64,000 bases of DNA from Triatoma infestans (GCA_011037195.1 JAAEAF010002573.1:1-64000); one strand, 5' to 3'; positions 1 through 12,691 are shown, numbered from the stretch's first letter. Notes: generated from the sequence alone by a model not told the origin. A program made the numbers and translations.

Positions 1-289
1 TCATTTTAACATTGTATCTAAGTTATTACATACGATAATATTTAATATCGCAGACCTCTATAGCTTCTAGCTGTAAAACAAATGTAAAAAATCTGTGATA
101 TTGAAAAAGAAAGGAGGGAAAAATATCATATCAAGCATTATTCCAGAAAAATAGTTGCATAAGAAATATAATGTAGAAAAAAGATAAATAAATATTTGAA
201 TTTTAATAATAAATATTAATATAATTAATTTATTCATTTATTTCTAGTTTAAAAATTAAGTGTACGCTTTTTTTTTTCAATTAAAATGC
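1..289. other. AT-rich sequence, no gene seen
   Basis: No open frame, RNA gene or recognisable element is visible; the stretch is simple AT-rich sequence before the first repeat. Confidence 0.5.
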
Positions 290-450
290 ACATCTACGTA
301 AGTTTTTTTAGTTTTTGTGATTTTCTCCATAAAAACACCGACGAATTTTATTAAATTTGGTATAATAACTACAAAGTTTGTCGATTACAATTTTGAATAC
401 TGGAGTAAGAGAAACTTGTGTGAGTGTTTCACACCAGATTTTGTTTTTTT
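290..450 (-). repeat. Hairpin-ended interspersed repeat, partial copy
   Basis: Contains the signature GATTTTCTCCATAAAAACA followed by GGAGTAAGAGAAACTTGTGTG and AGTGTTTCACACCAGA. The same words recur at 10.7, 30.6, 53.4 and 56.5-56.8 kb. Compared with the best copy at 30567-31072 this one is reversed and holds only the end opposite the terminal hairpin. It lies just upstream of the non-LTR element. Confidence 0.7.
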
Positions 451-720
451 TTTATCACAAATGTACATAAAGTACTATTAAAATGGTTGGGATGGTGATA
501 GTGCAGTTGACCAGTTCACTTCGTGTGTGTCAAATTTAATTTGTTTAAAGGGTTCAAGGCGATCAATATTAGTGAAAATTGGTATATATATAGATAATAA
601 GTCTCTTAATGTTACAGTGAAATTTCATAAAATTTTATCGAACCGATTTTGAATAATCATTGAAAATCTATTATTCATCTCTCAATTTAGAAGTATTGGA
701 TTTATACCTGTGTAAACAAT

Positions 721-1749
721 ATGATTTCAAGTGGGGACAGTGATAAGAACATAGTTAGTGGTGGGGCACCTGTATTTCGCACAGCACAGCCTACTGGTGG
801 GAGTAATGACTTGTTGAGTTTATTACTTGAACGTTTTGACTCTGTTTCTAAAGAAGTGGTAACTATGAGAAATGAAGTGTCTAATTCTAGGGCAGAAATT
901 AAAGAAATATCTAAAGCTCTTGATAACAGCAATAAAGAAATAAAAAATTCTCTTTCTTATATGAAAGAAAATTTACATCAGCTCAGTAATCAAATTTCCT
1001 CTCCAGCAAGAAAATAAAACTCTTAGAGACACAATTAAAAAGTTGCAAATCTATATCTCATCAAATAATCAGGCAGTGTTTCGAAATGTAATTAAAATAA
1101 ATAACATCCCTATAACCGAAAATGAAAACCTTTTAATTATAATGGAAAAGTTATCCTCTGTGATCGGCTTCGAATTTTCACCTTTGAAGGTTGATCAGAT
1201 ATATAGAAGAAGCCTAAGCTCTCGTGTAAGCTCGATGATAATCGTAAGTTTTCTTCGAAATTTAGATAAATTGGAGTTTTTAAGATTGAAGAAAGAAAAA
1301 GGCGAGGTGTTTTCTACTGATATTAATCCATCTTTTGAAAGGGCTACTGTATATGTAAATGAATATATGTCTCCCTACAACCTCAAATTATATAAAGAGG
1401 CAAAATCACTAAAACAAAAGAATCTCGTACAATTTTTTGGTTTCGAAATGGAAATGTTTTGGTCAGAAAAACCACATCTTCAAAAGCAATGATTATAAAA
1501 ACTCTAGAAGACCTTCAGAATTTTAATTTAGTTAGTCTTTCTGAAAAGAAAGAGGCATATCAGACAGAAGACGAAATTGAAGATCCTATCACTCCATCAC
1601 AAACAGGTGCACGCCCAAAGAAGAGGAAGGTGAAAACGTTCTCTTTAGCTTCTCGATCTGGCTCAAAATTTCTTTTTTCGCCCCAACACACCCTCGGATT
1701 CTCAGTGAAAGTTATTCAAGTATTACATCTAGCAGGTATAATACCTTAA
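721..1749 (+). pseudogene. Non-LTR retrotransposon ORF1, frameshifted
   Basis: Three overlapping frames (721-1017, 1043-1492, 1459-1749) form one broken ORF1. The first ~95 residues are rich in heptad-like L/I/E/K spacing and suggest a coiled coil. The middle frame resembles the domain shared by many insect non-LTR ORF1 proteins and baculovirus FP25K: an EN-rich IxNIP start, a QIYRR segment, a VYVNEYMSPYNLKLY block, then VRK-TTSSKAMIIKTLEDL continuing in the third frame. The junctions near 1010 and 1460 are small frameshifts. Its role in an active element would be RNA-binding chaperone and RNP formation. ORF2 follows immediately. The domain call is by eye. Confidence 0.7.
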
Positions 1750-1757
1750 ACATTGTT

Positions 1758-4700
1758 TTGAGGAATGTGAACGGGTTGTGTAATTATTTAAATTGTTCAG
1801 AGTTATTTAATAGTATGGAAATAATCGGTTTGTCAGAAACTCATGCTATTAATCTATCACAAAGAATATCAAATCAGCTAAATGGTTTCGATATTATCTG
1901 TTCTCCAGCTGTGAAAGAAAAAATTAAAGGTAGGGCGAGTGGAGGGTTGGCCATTTTCTTTAAAAAAAGTATCTGTGCGTTAACTCCTTTAGATATAACT
2001 CCTAGTTGGATATTTGTAAAAGTAGAATTAAAAACTTTCTTTTTTTTTCTAGGTTTAGTATATTTCAATCCAAAATTGGTGATTGCAGATTATTTAGAAA
2101 AATTAGATTCTGTGTTAATAAAAATATATGATGAGTACAAGGACCCACCTATTTTAGTAGGGGGGTGATTTTAATTGCAGATTGGGAGATTTAAATTATG
2201 TTCCTGAAGAAATTCTGATAAATAGCCAACTTTATTATAAACGTAATAATATGGATAATTTAATTAATAGTAAGGGAAGGCAATTAGTGGATTTCATGGA
2301 GGAGCATTCTTTCGTTTTAATAAATGGAAGGTCATATAGTGATAGTGCGGGTAATTTGAGTTTCCTTAGCCACCTCGGAAGTAGTACTTCGGATCTAGCT
2401 TGGTGCAATTTAGCCGGTTTGACTATGATAGCGGATTTGGAGATAATGCAGGCTGTTGTGCTCTCAGATCATTTTCCTATGAAACTAAACTGTTCTGTTC
2501 CGCTAAAAAAAATACCACGTAAACGAAATATTCCGCAAAATATAAATATATCATTTAAGTGGGACCCTCTAAAAAGTACAGAATTCTTGGCTTTGATGCA
2601 ACACTCGCCTTCAATTTCTATTAATTTTGAAAATAATCCCATAGATAATTTGCTGCTTAATTTTCAAAACACAGTGTATGAAGTAGCGGCATCTCTCAAT
2701 ATGAAAAAAATTAATTATGATAAAAATAGTTCTAAAAAAATGAATAAACTATGGTTTGATTCTGATTGTAAAATTAAAAAGATGGTGGTAAAAAGTTGTC
2801 TGACCCTTTGTAAGTTAAATAAATTTGATACAAAAAGTAAATTGAATTACCTTAGGGAAAAATCTAATTATAAAAACCTCTTAAAAGCTAAGAAGCGTCA
2901 ACACGAAAAAATTTAATGGCTGCTCTTGCGAATTCAAAGAACAGCAGCGATTTCTGGTCGGCGATAAATACGTTTAGAACGGCGCCATTCCTTTCTAATC
3001 CTCCTATTGATATAGAAAAGTGGGAACAGTTTTTTTCAAATATTCTTAAGCCTCGAATTATTGATGAGAACACGTACATAGACACGTCACCCCTTTCTCG
3101 ATTGCGATATTTCCTCTTCAGAAATTCAGTCAGTTATTAAAAGTTGTAAAATGGGCAAATCTCCAGGTTCCGATTATCTCTCATACGAATTTTTAAAATT
3201 CTTGCCTCAAAACTGGTTATTATACCTTGAATGTTTATTTAACAAAATTTTCGAAGCTGGTACCATACCTACAGCGTGGCATGAAATAAACACAATCATG
3301 ATTTATAAGAAAGGGGATAAATCCTTGCCAGAAAATTATAGGGGCATAGCATTAGCGAATTGTTTAATGAAAATTTTTAATCAAATTATTAGTAATCGTC
3401 TGACCATTTGGGCCGATGAGTGTAAAGTAATTCCAGAGTGCCAGTCTGGTTTCCGGAGAAATAGGGGCTGCCTGGATAATATATTTATACTGAATTCTCT
3501 CATTCAACTAAAACTAAGAAATAGGGCGGGACTTCTTTATGCCGCGTTTGTAGATTATAGACGAGCTTTTGACTCGGTGAATCATAATAAATTATGGTTT
3601 GACTTATTTCAGGTTGGGGTCAGTGCAAAAATAATAAAAGTTATCAAATCACTTTACGAGTCGGCATTCACTAGAATAAAATCTGGTGCTGCGACCTCTA
3701 AACCTATTGAGATTTCGGAAGGAGTTTTGCGTTGTCCCCTTTGCTCTTCAGTCTCTATTTAAACGATATAGAGCGTTTTTTTAGGGATAGCGGTCACTCT
3801 GGTATCGTGGTATCCCCAAATTGCAATATATTGTTATTGATCTATGCAGATGACTTAATCATTCTGGTTGACTGCTACACTGATATAAAAAATAAATTAA
3901 TTACTCTAGAAGAATATTCAACTTCTAAATTTCTATCAGTTAACTCCTCCAAAACTAAAATCGTAAAGTTTCAAAAAGGCAGGCCAGCTAAACAGATGAA
4001 ACTACACTATAACGATGTAGAATTAGAACAGGTAAAAGAATTCAACTATCTGGGGGTCATATTCTCTAATTCCGGTGTTTTTGCCAAAGCTTTAAGTCAT
4101 GCAAGCTCCAAGGCTAAAATAGCTGCGGGTAGTGTTCTGAGTATTTGCTCTAGATCGAAGATTAGAGAATGGAACTCTAAAAGAAAACTTAATGAAGCTC
4201 TGATCAGTAGTGTTTTGCTGTATGGAAGTCAAGTATGGAGTCTAAGATATATAAATGAGCTGGAGAAAGCTTCTTTAACTTTCTATAAGCGACACTTGCG
4301 CTTAGCGCAGTGTACCCCAAATTTTCTAATAAGACTGGAATGTGATCTTCTCCATATTTCTTATTGTATATTGAAGCTTGTCCTGCGATGGTTAGCGCAT
4401 ATATTAGGTTTAGAAGAAGAGAGATACCCTAAAATTTGCTATTACAAACTATTGGCTTTATCTAATGCTGGATTAAAAGACAACAAATATAATTGGGTAT
4501 CACAATTGAGAGATTTGTTACTCCCTATTCATTATTCAGATATAGTTTTTATCCAAGATGGCTGTACTTTAAATAAAATTATTCCGCATATATTACAAAC
4601 ATATAAAAACTACCTTCTAAAAAAAGATCAAAATCAGTTGTTAGATTCAAAATATAGTCACTATTATAACAAGATATATAATTCTAAAATAAATAATCCT

Positions 4701-5036
4701 TTTTATTTATCTCTCAATCTGCCGCTGGTTTTTACTCGTATATTGGCACAGGTGAGAACCTCAGGAACTTATATATTGAAGTTAACAATTGATTCTACTT
4801 CTACTGTAATAGATCAAAAATCAATTTGTAAGCTCTGCAATTTAAATTTACCCGAGAATTTAGAACATATCTTGGTTGGTTGCCCTGTTTACTCGCCTCT
4901 TAGACAGCATTTTAATATCAGTACAAATGAATTTTGGTATTTAAGTATGTTAGATCCTAAAACAATTACTGAAATAAAAAATATTTATAATTTTATTTAT
5001 TATATTTTAAAATTTAGGCAAATTTTGTTGCATTAA
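1758..5036 (+). pseudogene. Non-LTR retrotransposon ORF2 (endonuclease + reverse transcriptase), frameshifted
   Basis: Encodes an APE-type endonuclease and reverse transcriptase, the enzymes of target-primed reverse transcription. The endonuclease begins at an LRNVNGL motif (~1755), shows GLSETH and a GGDFN core split by a frameshift in a G run at ~2163. RT blocks follow: NYRGIALAN (~3340), QSGFRRNRGCLDN (~3450), FVDYRRAFDSVNH (~3550), SPLLFSLYLND (~3735) and the catalytic YADD at 3843-3854. The C-terminal part has a CKLCN...H...C zinc-like motif near 4830-4890. At least four single-base or small frameshifts (about 2163, 2910, 3105, 3730) break the ORF, several in homopolymers. Motif style suggests the CR1/Daphne side of the non-LTR tree; the clade is not certain. 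Confidence 0.85.
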
Positions 5037-5497
5037 ACTAATAATATTAAAATTTAATGAATATTATATTAATCTGTTTAGTTTTATAAAAATAAGTTTT
5101 GGGTTGAAAATAAAACACATATTTGTATGAAGTATGACCCTTTTAAATTTTATATAATTGTAAAGTTATATCTTATTTTTATTTTTGTTTGTTTACTTAT
5201 TAGTAAGAGTTTTGTTATGAACATTTGGAAATATTTGTTTATTAGTTTTTAAGTAGCCTCAACTTTCAATTACAATGTACATGGTATAATTTAATTTCTA
5301 TCCAGATTTATTTTCATTTTTTTTTTAGATCTTGTATTTTTCTACATTTTTTTTAAAAAAAATTTTGTACTTTTCTTTCTATTTATTTGGTATATTGTTC
5401 TTTTTTTTATGATTTAAGATTTTGTATGCAACTCTCCCTACTCCTTTGTATGGGCTCAAGCCCCTTGTACAAATAAATAAATAAATAAATAAAATAA
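5037..5497 (+). repeat. 3' UTR and AAAT tail of the non-LTR element
   Basis: T-rich 3' UTR ending in a short hairpin, GGGCT-CA-AGCCC at 5452-5463, then CTTGTAC and a run of AAAT/AAATA units to about 5497. A terminal hairpin followed by a microsatellite-like tail is common for CR1/L2-type elements and supports a complete 3' end. The same arrangement occurs at 12434-12470. Confidence 0.7.
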
Positions 5498-6580
5498 AAA
5501 TTGGTTTATTTGTAGTTGCAAACACGGCCACCAGATAACAACACCTACTGAGAAATCAATTTTATTTATGGTTATGTAGTTTGTCACTAGGTGTCACTAC
5601 TTCCAAGTTTTTTTTTTTGGGAGTGCATTAAGTTAACCACTTCCCGTCCCTTCATAAAGACACATTTTAAACTATTGAAAAATTTTTACATCAGAGGATG
5701 GCACGTGATCGGGTGGCGAATTTTGGAACTACAGTTCTGTATATCTAGAAGCTTATGCTTTCTAGCGGCAATTATTTGAACTACTACAAATTTTAAATTA
5801 AGTAAGTGCTGTTACCTGGCGGATAATTCAGAAACGTTAATTTTATTAGTTTTTAACTATTTTTCTTTTTTTATTGCAACTAAAATGTAAAATTTATATT
5901 TTTGTTTGTTTGTTTTATAAGAATAGCCCTAATTTTTTAGTATAAACTTCATCTACAACAATTACATTGTGAAAAAAAATTTATATTTTTCCTTATCACT
6001 TTTTTTTGATGCCTTTTATTAATTATTCAATTATTTGTTAAAAGAGGCTCTAATTATGACTCTAAAATTAATTAAGTTATTTTCTCTCTTATTAAGTTAC
6101 ATGTATTTATTATATTTAATACCAATTAAAAATTCTTCCAAATAATTGTGAAGGGTGTTCTATCCTGAGACAAATTGTCCTGCAAATTGCCGTCACAAGC
6201 ATTGCTACTGGATTGATAGAGAGCTTGCTATATCATACAATGCAATCTTATTTAGGTAAATAGTATAATCTTCATCTCCATTATTTATCTGTAATACATG
6301 TCCACTAACCATTTATTTGCAAATGAATTATACAATAAAGGAATGAAGGGTGATTGTTTTATACCAGATTTCTTGTTCCTAAATCGCGGCAGTAGACTAA
6401 ATAAATTTAGCGATGTCAAATCTAAACTATGAGGGAAAATGCAGACTTTGTCAACAGAGCATCATTTTGATTAGGAACATACTATTTTTCTTGTACAACC
6501 TTTATTTGAATCTTATTTTTCGCATTATTTGTTTGTCTCAAAAGTTTTATTTTCGGGACTTCATCAGTCATCTGTTATTT
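5498..6580. other. No gene recognised
   Basis: AT-rich sequence between the non-LTR tail and a repeat copy. No frame with protein-like composition or known motif was found on either strand. Confidence 0.4.
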
Positions 6581-6584
6581 TAGT

Positions 6585-6850
6585 AGTACTTTAAAGAAAA
6601 GCATATTGCTTATCATTATTTTAGTGATACTTTAGAGAAAAGCATATTGCTATTGTTCCCCTAGAAAAATGTGGCAAATAAAAGTGTTAAGAATTTATGT
6701 GTAGATAGTATTCCACGTTTAAAGAAAATCGTTGCAGCCAATTTCGAGAAAGTCACGAAAAAGTGAAAAAAAAATTTACTAAATTCGCACTATCGGATGG
6801 ATTTTGCCGTCTGAGCAATTCAAAAAGTAAATTCTGGCAAATTGAATTTA
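6585..6850 (+). repeat. Hairpin-ended repeat family, internal fragment
   Basis: Contains ACTTTAGAGAAAAGCATA, CCACGTTTAAAGAAAATCGT and GCAGCCAATTTCGAGAAAGT. These match the middle of the copies at 30567-31072, 53390-54499 and 57755-58050. Neither end of the family is preserved. A near-repeat of ACTTTA(A/G)AGAAAAGCATATTGCT occurs twice at 6590-6640. Confidence 0.55.
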
Positions 6851-7149
6851 ATTAAACTAGTTTTGTTCTTAATTTGTTTGCAATGTTAAGCCTTTGCACT
6901 TCTATGGCTAGTTGCAGCGCTCGCCCTAGTGGTTACGTCGCCGCGGACAAAAAGACAAATTGCCGCTCCTTCATATATATAAACTACCGATCAGAAGTTT
7001 GGGATCAGCGAAAAATTTAGTTATTTACTAAAATTCTTTAAAGAAAAATATAGTTACATTGTAATAAGAATTTTCCAGTAACGTGATTTATGCATAATAC
7101 TTCCCCATTTAAATGGCACCTTTTAAAATAAATATTTTATTAACATAAT

Positions 7150-7690
7150 ATACCTCGAAGGATACTTTTATACGCCCAGAGCCTTTCTGCGGTTGCCCAG
7201 GAGCATCACTGACGCGTCTATCAAGGAATGGATAGAAGCCCAGCATCTGCCAGGGCAGAGGCAGGCTAAATTCTTTGTTAAGACGTTTACCTACATTCAC
7301 CAGGGATCTACTGAGTCATAGCCGAAGAGATATAAGGATAATAGTGGGTCTACTAACAGGACATTGCAGGCGGCTAAATAGGCACATACACCATTTACTA
7401 CTAGCAGACAACGCGTTATGCCGTTTCTGCAGGGCCAAGGATGAAACCCCGGCACATGTTCTTTGAGTGTGGGTCGGTCTGGCGAGGACAAGGTTTCTTC
7501 AACTGGAGACTAGCAATCCCAAAGCCACGAGCTTATGACGGAGTCACTTTCAGCTTTGCTAGGCCTGATTAAGAAGGCGAAGGTGAGGGATTCTACCCAG
7601 GGGATCCACAATAGACCTCTCAATGAAGGTCGCAGTGGAATGAGACGTCGCCCTCCCCCATCCAATGTAACATATTATACATTTTGCCCT
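7150..7690 (+). pseudogene. 5'-truncated non-LTR element, ORF2 C-terminal zinc-knuckle region
   Basis: In the + frames I read SRRDIRIIVGLLTGHCRRLN followed by HIHHLLLADNALCRFCRAKD and ETPAHVLFEC-like residues. The GLLTGHC...L...CxxC...ET..H pattern is typical of the C-terminal region of Jockey/R1/I-group ORF2 proteins downstream of the RT or RNase H. Stops and frameshifts interrupt it (for example after HVL at 7466). It is nested in the Tc1 element and is a dead retroposed fragment. Confidence 0.6.
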
Positions 7691-7924
7691 TTGAGAAACC
7701 ATTTACCTCTTGGATTTCTTAGTAATTTACAGAAAATAATTTCTTTCAAATTATTGATTCTGTTTATAGATTAGGACTTTATATTCTATTTTATTGAATT
7801 AGGATTAGTTCACTCCTTGAGCTCCATGGTTTACGAGTATATTTCACAGTTACAAGTATATCTTCACGGTTTAGGAGTACATCTTATTGTAAGGTTGATT
7901 TCTCCTCTTTTGAATTAATACAAA

Positions 7925-8894
7925 ATGGGCAAAGTTAAAGAACTGAGTGTTGGTACCAGAAGTGCCATTTGAACTTTACATAAAATAGGGAAATCAGAAC
8001 GAAAAATAACGGCTGAACTTAAAATTTCAAAAAATGGTGTTCACTGTGCTATCAAACGGTTTAAAAAATATGGTGATCATGAAAATTTACACCGCTCCGG
8101 GAGACCAAAATCACCAACCACAGGTGAGGATAAGTTCATTATTTTATGAAGTAAAAGAAACAGACGGCTCACACTTCCAAAAATCAGAGGGGAAGTTATT
8201 AAAACAAGTTCAAGGCCAATTTCCGTATCAACTGTTCAAAGGCGACTTCTCAAGCGAACTTAATACGAAGTTTGCAACGCTGAAACCATTATTAAAGGGT
8301 GCAAACAAGAAGAAACGTTCAGAGTGGGCTTGAAATACAAAGACTTCACACTGAAAGGTTGGAGGAACCTTTCATCAGCTCAGAAAAACTACACCACAAT
8401 GCATCATACCCACCGTTATGCACAAGAGGGCTCGGTCACGGTTTGGGGATGTTTTTCAGGCTATGGAATAGGTGATCCCCCCCCCGTATTGAGGGGATAA
8501 TGAAAAAAGAAAATTATAAAAGCATTTTAGAAAATCACGTCTAATTTTGCGATTGATTGGGGGAAAAATCATTATGCAACAGGGCAGTGATCATAAACAT
8601 ACTTCCAAATTATGTAGACAATACCTTAAGGAAACAGATGATGAAAAATATGTGTTAAAATGGTCTGGCCCTCGCAATCCCTGGTCTTGAACCCAATTGA
8701 ACTTTTGTGGGATGAGCCAGATGGAAAAGTTTGTATCAAATGCCCTAATTCTCCAGATGCTCTGTGGCAGATACTGTAGTGTGTAGAGTAATATTGAATT
8801 CGAAACAATCAATACATTGATTGAGAGAATGCCTAGAATTATAAGAAAAGTAATTAAGCGGAGAGGTGGTCACTTTGATGGAAAAGCCGTTTAG
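7925..8894 (+). pseudogene. Tc1-like transposase pseudogene
   Basis: The ATG at 7925 starts MGKVKELSVGTRSAI, then after a stop KSERKITAELKISKNGVHC and a GRPKSPTT linker, typical of the paired helix-turn-helix DNA-binding region of Tc1 transposases. The catalytic half shows VTVWGCFSGYG (~8435), then the region that should read QxDN but here reads QQGSDHKHTSK (~8575), then a degraded SPDLNPIE block (SLVLNPIELLWDEPDG, ~8685) and a C-terminus ending RRGGHFDGKAV. In-frame stops, frameshifts and loss of the middle aspartate make it inactive. Confidence 0.75.
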
Positions 8895-9104
8895 TCGAAA
8901 TTTATTTTTGAGAAAGATTTATACTTTGTAATGAATTTGTTATCGCTTATATTATTGTATACAGATTAAATATAACATTTTTGAATTACTGACATTTCAT
9001 TTCATTCATAACAAATCATTAAATTAACAAAAATATATATAATACATTTTTATTCTAGGAGGTCCAAACGTTTTACCAGCAGTGTATAAATATTTTTAAG
9101 CAAG

Positions 9105-9192
9105 TCTATGCATGTTCAAACACATGCTGAAGCAGCATTCTGTTTGCGTGCTAATGCTACTCTGTTCAGAGAAGTATATGCCTGTTCAAACA
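9105..9192 (+). repeat. Dispersed repeat, inverted copy at 34240-34335
   Basis: Words such as CATGCTGAAGCAGCATTCTG and GCTAATGCTACTCTGTTCAG reappear as reverse complement at 34.25-34.33 kb with scattered changes. Identity of the element is unknown. Confidence 0.6.
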
Positions 9193-10183
9193 AGTTCAAG
9201 CATCGTCCTTTGAATTTTTCAATAATAAAGTAAATATTTTTAGCTTTAAGACATAAACAACATAAATATGCTACGCACTATAAATTTTCAATGAACGAAA
9301 AAATCGATTAGTGAAATTTGAGTATTTAACACAAAAATATTTTTCCCACACTTACAGCCAAAATCCCTGTTAAGAATCATTGCTCTAAGTTCCGCAGTGG
9401 CGGAACGAGTGTATTCTGTAATGAACACAATTTATTCGGATAAAAGAAATCACCTCGAAGTGAAAAATGTAGTATAATATCTTCTAATAATAAATTTGTT
9501 AGAACTTCCGTTGGATTGTTGGGACTGCAGTGGCTAAACTCGACTGCGCTCAAGTCACAGAGAAATCACAATACGCTAGAGTCAAACCAACCATCTGAAT
9601 AGAGATATGATAAGAATCGAATATCTTGACAAATAAAAAAGATTTTTTCCAATGATAAAAATGATTTAATTTTTTTTTTTTATTCCATAAGTCGGATATA
9701 TAAAGTACATCGCAACATCATTTTTGTGTGTGAGGGTGGGACCAGGCAAAATTTCTGAAAAGTCGCAAAAAAAATTTAGTTGCAAAAGAGGATCACGAAA
9801 CCGAAAAGTAATTTTGCTTCCATTCTCAAGAGAGAAAAAAATTAACAGAATAGGTTCCTAAATATCGCCTGACTTTAGAGAACCGGTTCTTGGAAATATG
9901 GAATATATCATCCCCTGGATTCAAGTTCCTTTTCTTCTGACTTTCCATCATTCATTTAAGTAGAAAAGAATTTACGTTGCTTTAAGAATACAAAAATTTC
10001 CTCTCCAGCCATTGAAAGCAAAATAAAACTTCCGCTGGTTTAAATGTTACTGTGAAATCATTTTTGGTCTCTGTTAAAAGTAATTACACTTTAGTGCATA
10101 CTGCAGGTTTTTTTTTATAACTGTATTCTCCATTTCGCCTAATGTGACATTATTTATGGTTTTTTAGTTTATTTTGCTATTTT
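9193..10183. other. No gene recognised
   Basis: AT-rich; no coding signal. It contains phrases such as GGCAAAATTTCTGAAAAGTC that may be diverged repeat sequence, but I could not assign a family. Confidence 0.35.
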
Positions 10184-10823
10184 TACTTTCTCTTACTCCT
10201 AGTAAGAGGAAGTATTGTAATCGTGTCTTGTTTTCACAGGATATACATGTTTTGAGGTCCTTTGAGTTTGGAAAAAGTGGTTTTTTAGAAATTAGTATAT
10301 ATATATATAATATAACTTGATAGTTTAGTTCAAGTGTTAACATGGAACCTTAAATAAGATTTTGATTAAAATCGGTGTTCCAAAATTCATACTTTACTGA
10401 ATAACTTTTTCAGTTTTTTGCTATTTTGTAGAAAATGGCTCCAACGATTTTCTTTAAACTATTAACAACGCAGAATAAAATCTACAACTTTTATTTGTAA
10501 CATTTGATAAAATAAAATGCATTTATGAAGGGTATATGGGACTGAATGAGGGCTATGTTTTCCTATAAAGTTTTATTTCAGTTTATTATATAATTCTATC
10601 ATCTACAAAATATTAATTTCATTGAAATGTGGAGCCAGATTTCGAATTTGGAGCAAATTGGTTTACCGGAAGTTACTGAACAGATGTTTCAGTTTTCTGT
10701 GATTTTCTCCATAAAAACATCGACGGTTTTAAACAATAACAAGAATTATAAGTGTGAAAAAAAAAGAAAAAATTGCCATTCAATAAATTGCAAGTCGTGT
10801 GAGTGTTTCATACCAGATTTTTT
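10184..10823 (-). repeat. Hairpin-ended interspersed repeat, near full-length copy
   Basis: Starts with the near-palindrome TACTTTCTCTTACTCCTAG continuing into TAAGAGGAAGTATTGTAAT, and ends at 10.82 kb with GTGTGAGTGTTTCATACCAG. Between them are family words (GAGGTCCTTTGAGT, TGATTTTCTCCATAAAAACA). This is the reverse orientation of the copy at 30567-31072, about 640 bp long. No ORF inside looks like a transposase. Confidence 0.7.
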
Positions 10824-12425
10824 TTCCTCTGAACAAGCCCCTCTTCCCAAAAATAACAAATCTGGTGTGAAACACAACTATCTCTACAACAATTTACTCA
10901 ATTATTGGGAACAAATCTCCTTCAAACTTGGATTTCTTTTCTAAATTTAATAGGCATATTACATTACAACTTGGAAAAATCATCTAAAGCCTCCAGAGAA
11001 AGTTAAAAAGACCATATGAGGAAGTGTCTTCTATCTCCCCTAGAAATTGTTCTAAGATCTGTTACTCTGAAATGTGTTTCAAACAATAGTGAAGTACTAT
11101 TGTACTTGTACTTTTGCCTTCTAATAAATAGGGTAAAGCTAGGAGTGATGACGGGGATAGGAGAGAAGACGCAGGCTTTATTTCTCTTGTTTGCCACCAC
11201 GTGGCGTCATGGAAGTTAGTCTATGTGTAGAGATATCAGAAATGAATGTATTGCAAAATTCTTCAGTTATTTTGTGTATTCTTCTGTGTTCTACGAACAT
11301 TTATACGCACCAGCTATATCTGGTGAATACCTGAATTTTCATAACGCTTAATAAATTGGTTTTTTTTTTTTATATACTATATTAATTGCAATTGAAATGT
11401 AAGATTTCCAGCTGTCGTTAAAGTTGGACTCGTAGACATAGTGTTTACCAAGCTTCATGTCGATCAGCCATGTTACCTTCATGGAGGAGAGGTCTCCTAC
11501 CTATGGTGCGTCATCTATCCTACCCGTAGTAGGAGAGACGGCCAAATGTAGTGTATTTGTATTTTGTTTATCGAATAAATAAGAATGTCTTTATTCTGAA
11601 AAATAACTTTTTTTTTTTTAGATAATAGTAGTTGACATGTTTTATAAGCATTACCTCTTTAATTGTTTCCTATATTTTGAAACAGGGCATACCTTTGAAA
11701 TGTGCGTCATCTCTCCTTGCTTTACCCTATACCTGCAAACCCGATTCACGTCGAACTAGTTCGAAGTTAGAACTAGGCGGAAGCCAAACTAGTTTAGTCA
11801 ACATATGTTAGGATCGTTTGGATAGGCAATATTGATATTGTATCCCTCATTAATATCAATGTCCCTTCCTCGTAAGATCCTTCCCGTTTTAAATAAGTCA
11901 CCAAAGATATATTATCAACAATATTCTAACATAAGTAGAGTTATGAATAATTGTAATCAACAGAGTAGTAGAATTGATATTTTCTCCATCAACCGCTCTT
12001 TAGTCAGAAAAATACTAAAACAACTTTGAAAATATTAATTAAATTTGCCCAGTTTTTCACCCTTATACTTTAATTATTCAGAAATCATTTGTTGACATTT
12101 ATATGTTGATTAATAGTTAATCATATATTTCATATTTTTTAAATGATACTCTTAACTTTTGTTAGTAGCTTTTTCACATTAAATTATCATATCTATTTTA
12201 TCTTGATTTTACTTTTCTAACCAATTTTAATTTTTAGACAGTTTCTATTTATCAAGATTTTTGTTTATCAAATATGATTTTTTTTTATTAAATTGTATTA
12301 TAAAATGTAAAAAAAAATAGTTCATTATATAAGACAATAATAATTTTATTAGCTATACAGTTTATATATAAGTAGCTTATTAGTTTATATACAATTTATT
12401 AATAGTTTAGATGTTTATAATATTT
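10824..12425. other. No gene recognised
   Basis: Short AT-rich frames only. GTGCGTCATCT occurs at both 11509 and 11701, so a diverged local repeat may be present, but nothing can be named. Confidence 0.4.
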
Positions 12426-12475
12426 AGTAAGTGATAGGCTTCAGCCTATATATATAAATAAATAAATATCAGTTT
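12426..12475 (+). repeat. Retroposon 3' end: hairpin plus AAAT tail
   Basis: ATAGGCT-TC-AGCCTAT (12434-12449) forms a perfect 7-bp hairpin, followed by ATATATAAATAAATAAATA. This is the same layout as the 3' end of the non-LTR element at 5452-5497, so an otherwise unrecognisable truncated relative probably ends here. Confidence 0.45.
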
Positions 12476-12691
12476 GTCCTGATAATAAAATTGACACTTC
12501 AGGTTAAACTGATTGAGCCACATGTCGAATGCGGGGATTCCTCTTCCGCACCACTTTCCATCCCACTTTATGTATTATACTCATTAAACGCCGTCGTGAT
12601 GTGAATTGTGCACGTTGTTGTGAAGTTTAATATTAATTTTATTACAAATACTTAGCTTAAAAGTTCTGTGTTGTTTATATTTATTGAAATA

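Larger units (their letters stand above)
6982..9084 (+). mobile_element. Tc1-like DNA transposon, decayed
   Basis: The left end AACTACCGATCAGAAGTTTG and the reverse complement of the right end, CACTGCTGGTAAAACGTTTG, are imperfect Tc1-type inverted repeats, each bordered by a TA (6980-6981 and 9085-9086). A transposase pseudogene lies at 7925-8894. A retrotransposon scrap (7150-7690) has inserted between the left end and the transposase, which explains the 2.1-kb length against about 1.3-1.7 kb for the family. Confidence 0.7.

Noticed and set aside
10627..10944. 105-aa ORF as a gene
   Set aside because: Lies over a copy of the hairpin-ended repeat and is low-complexity.
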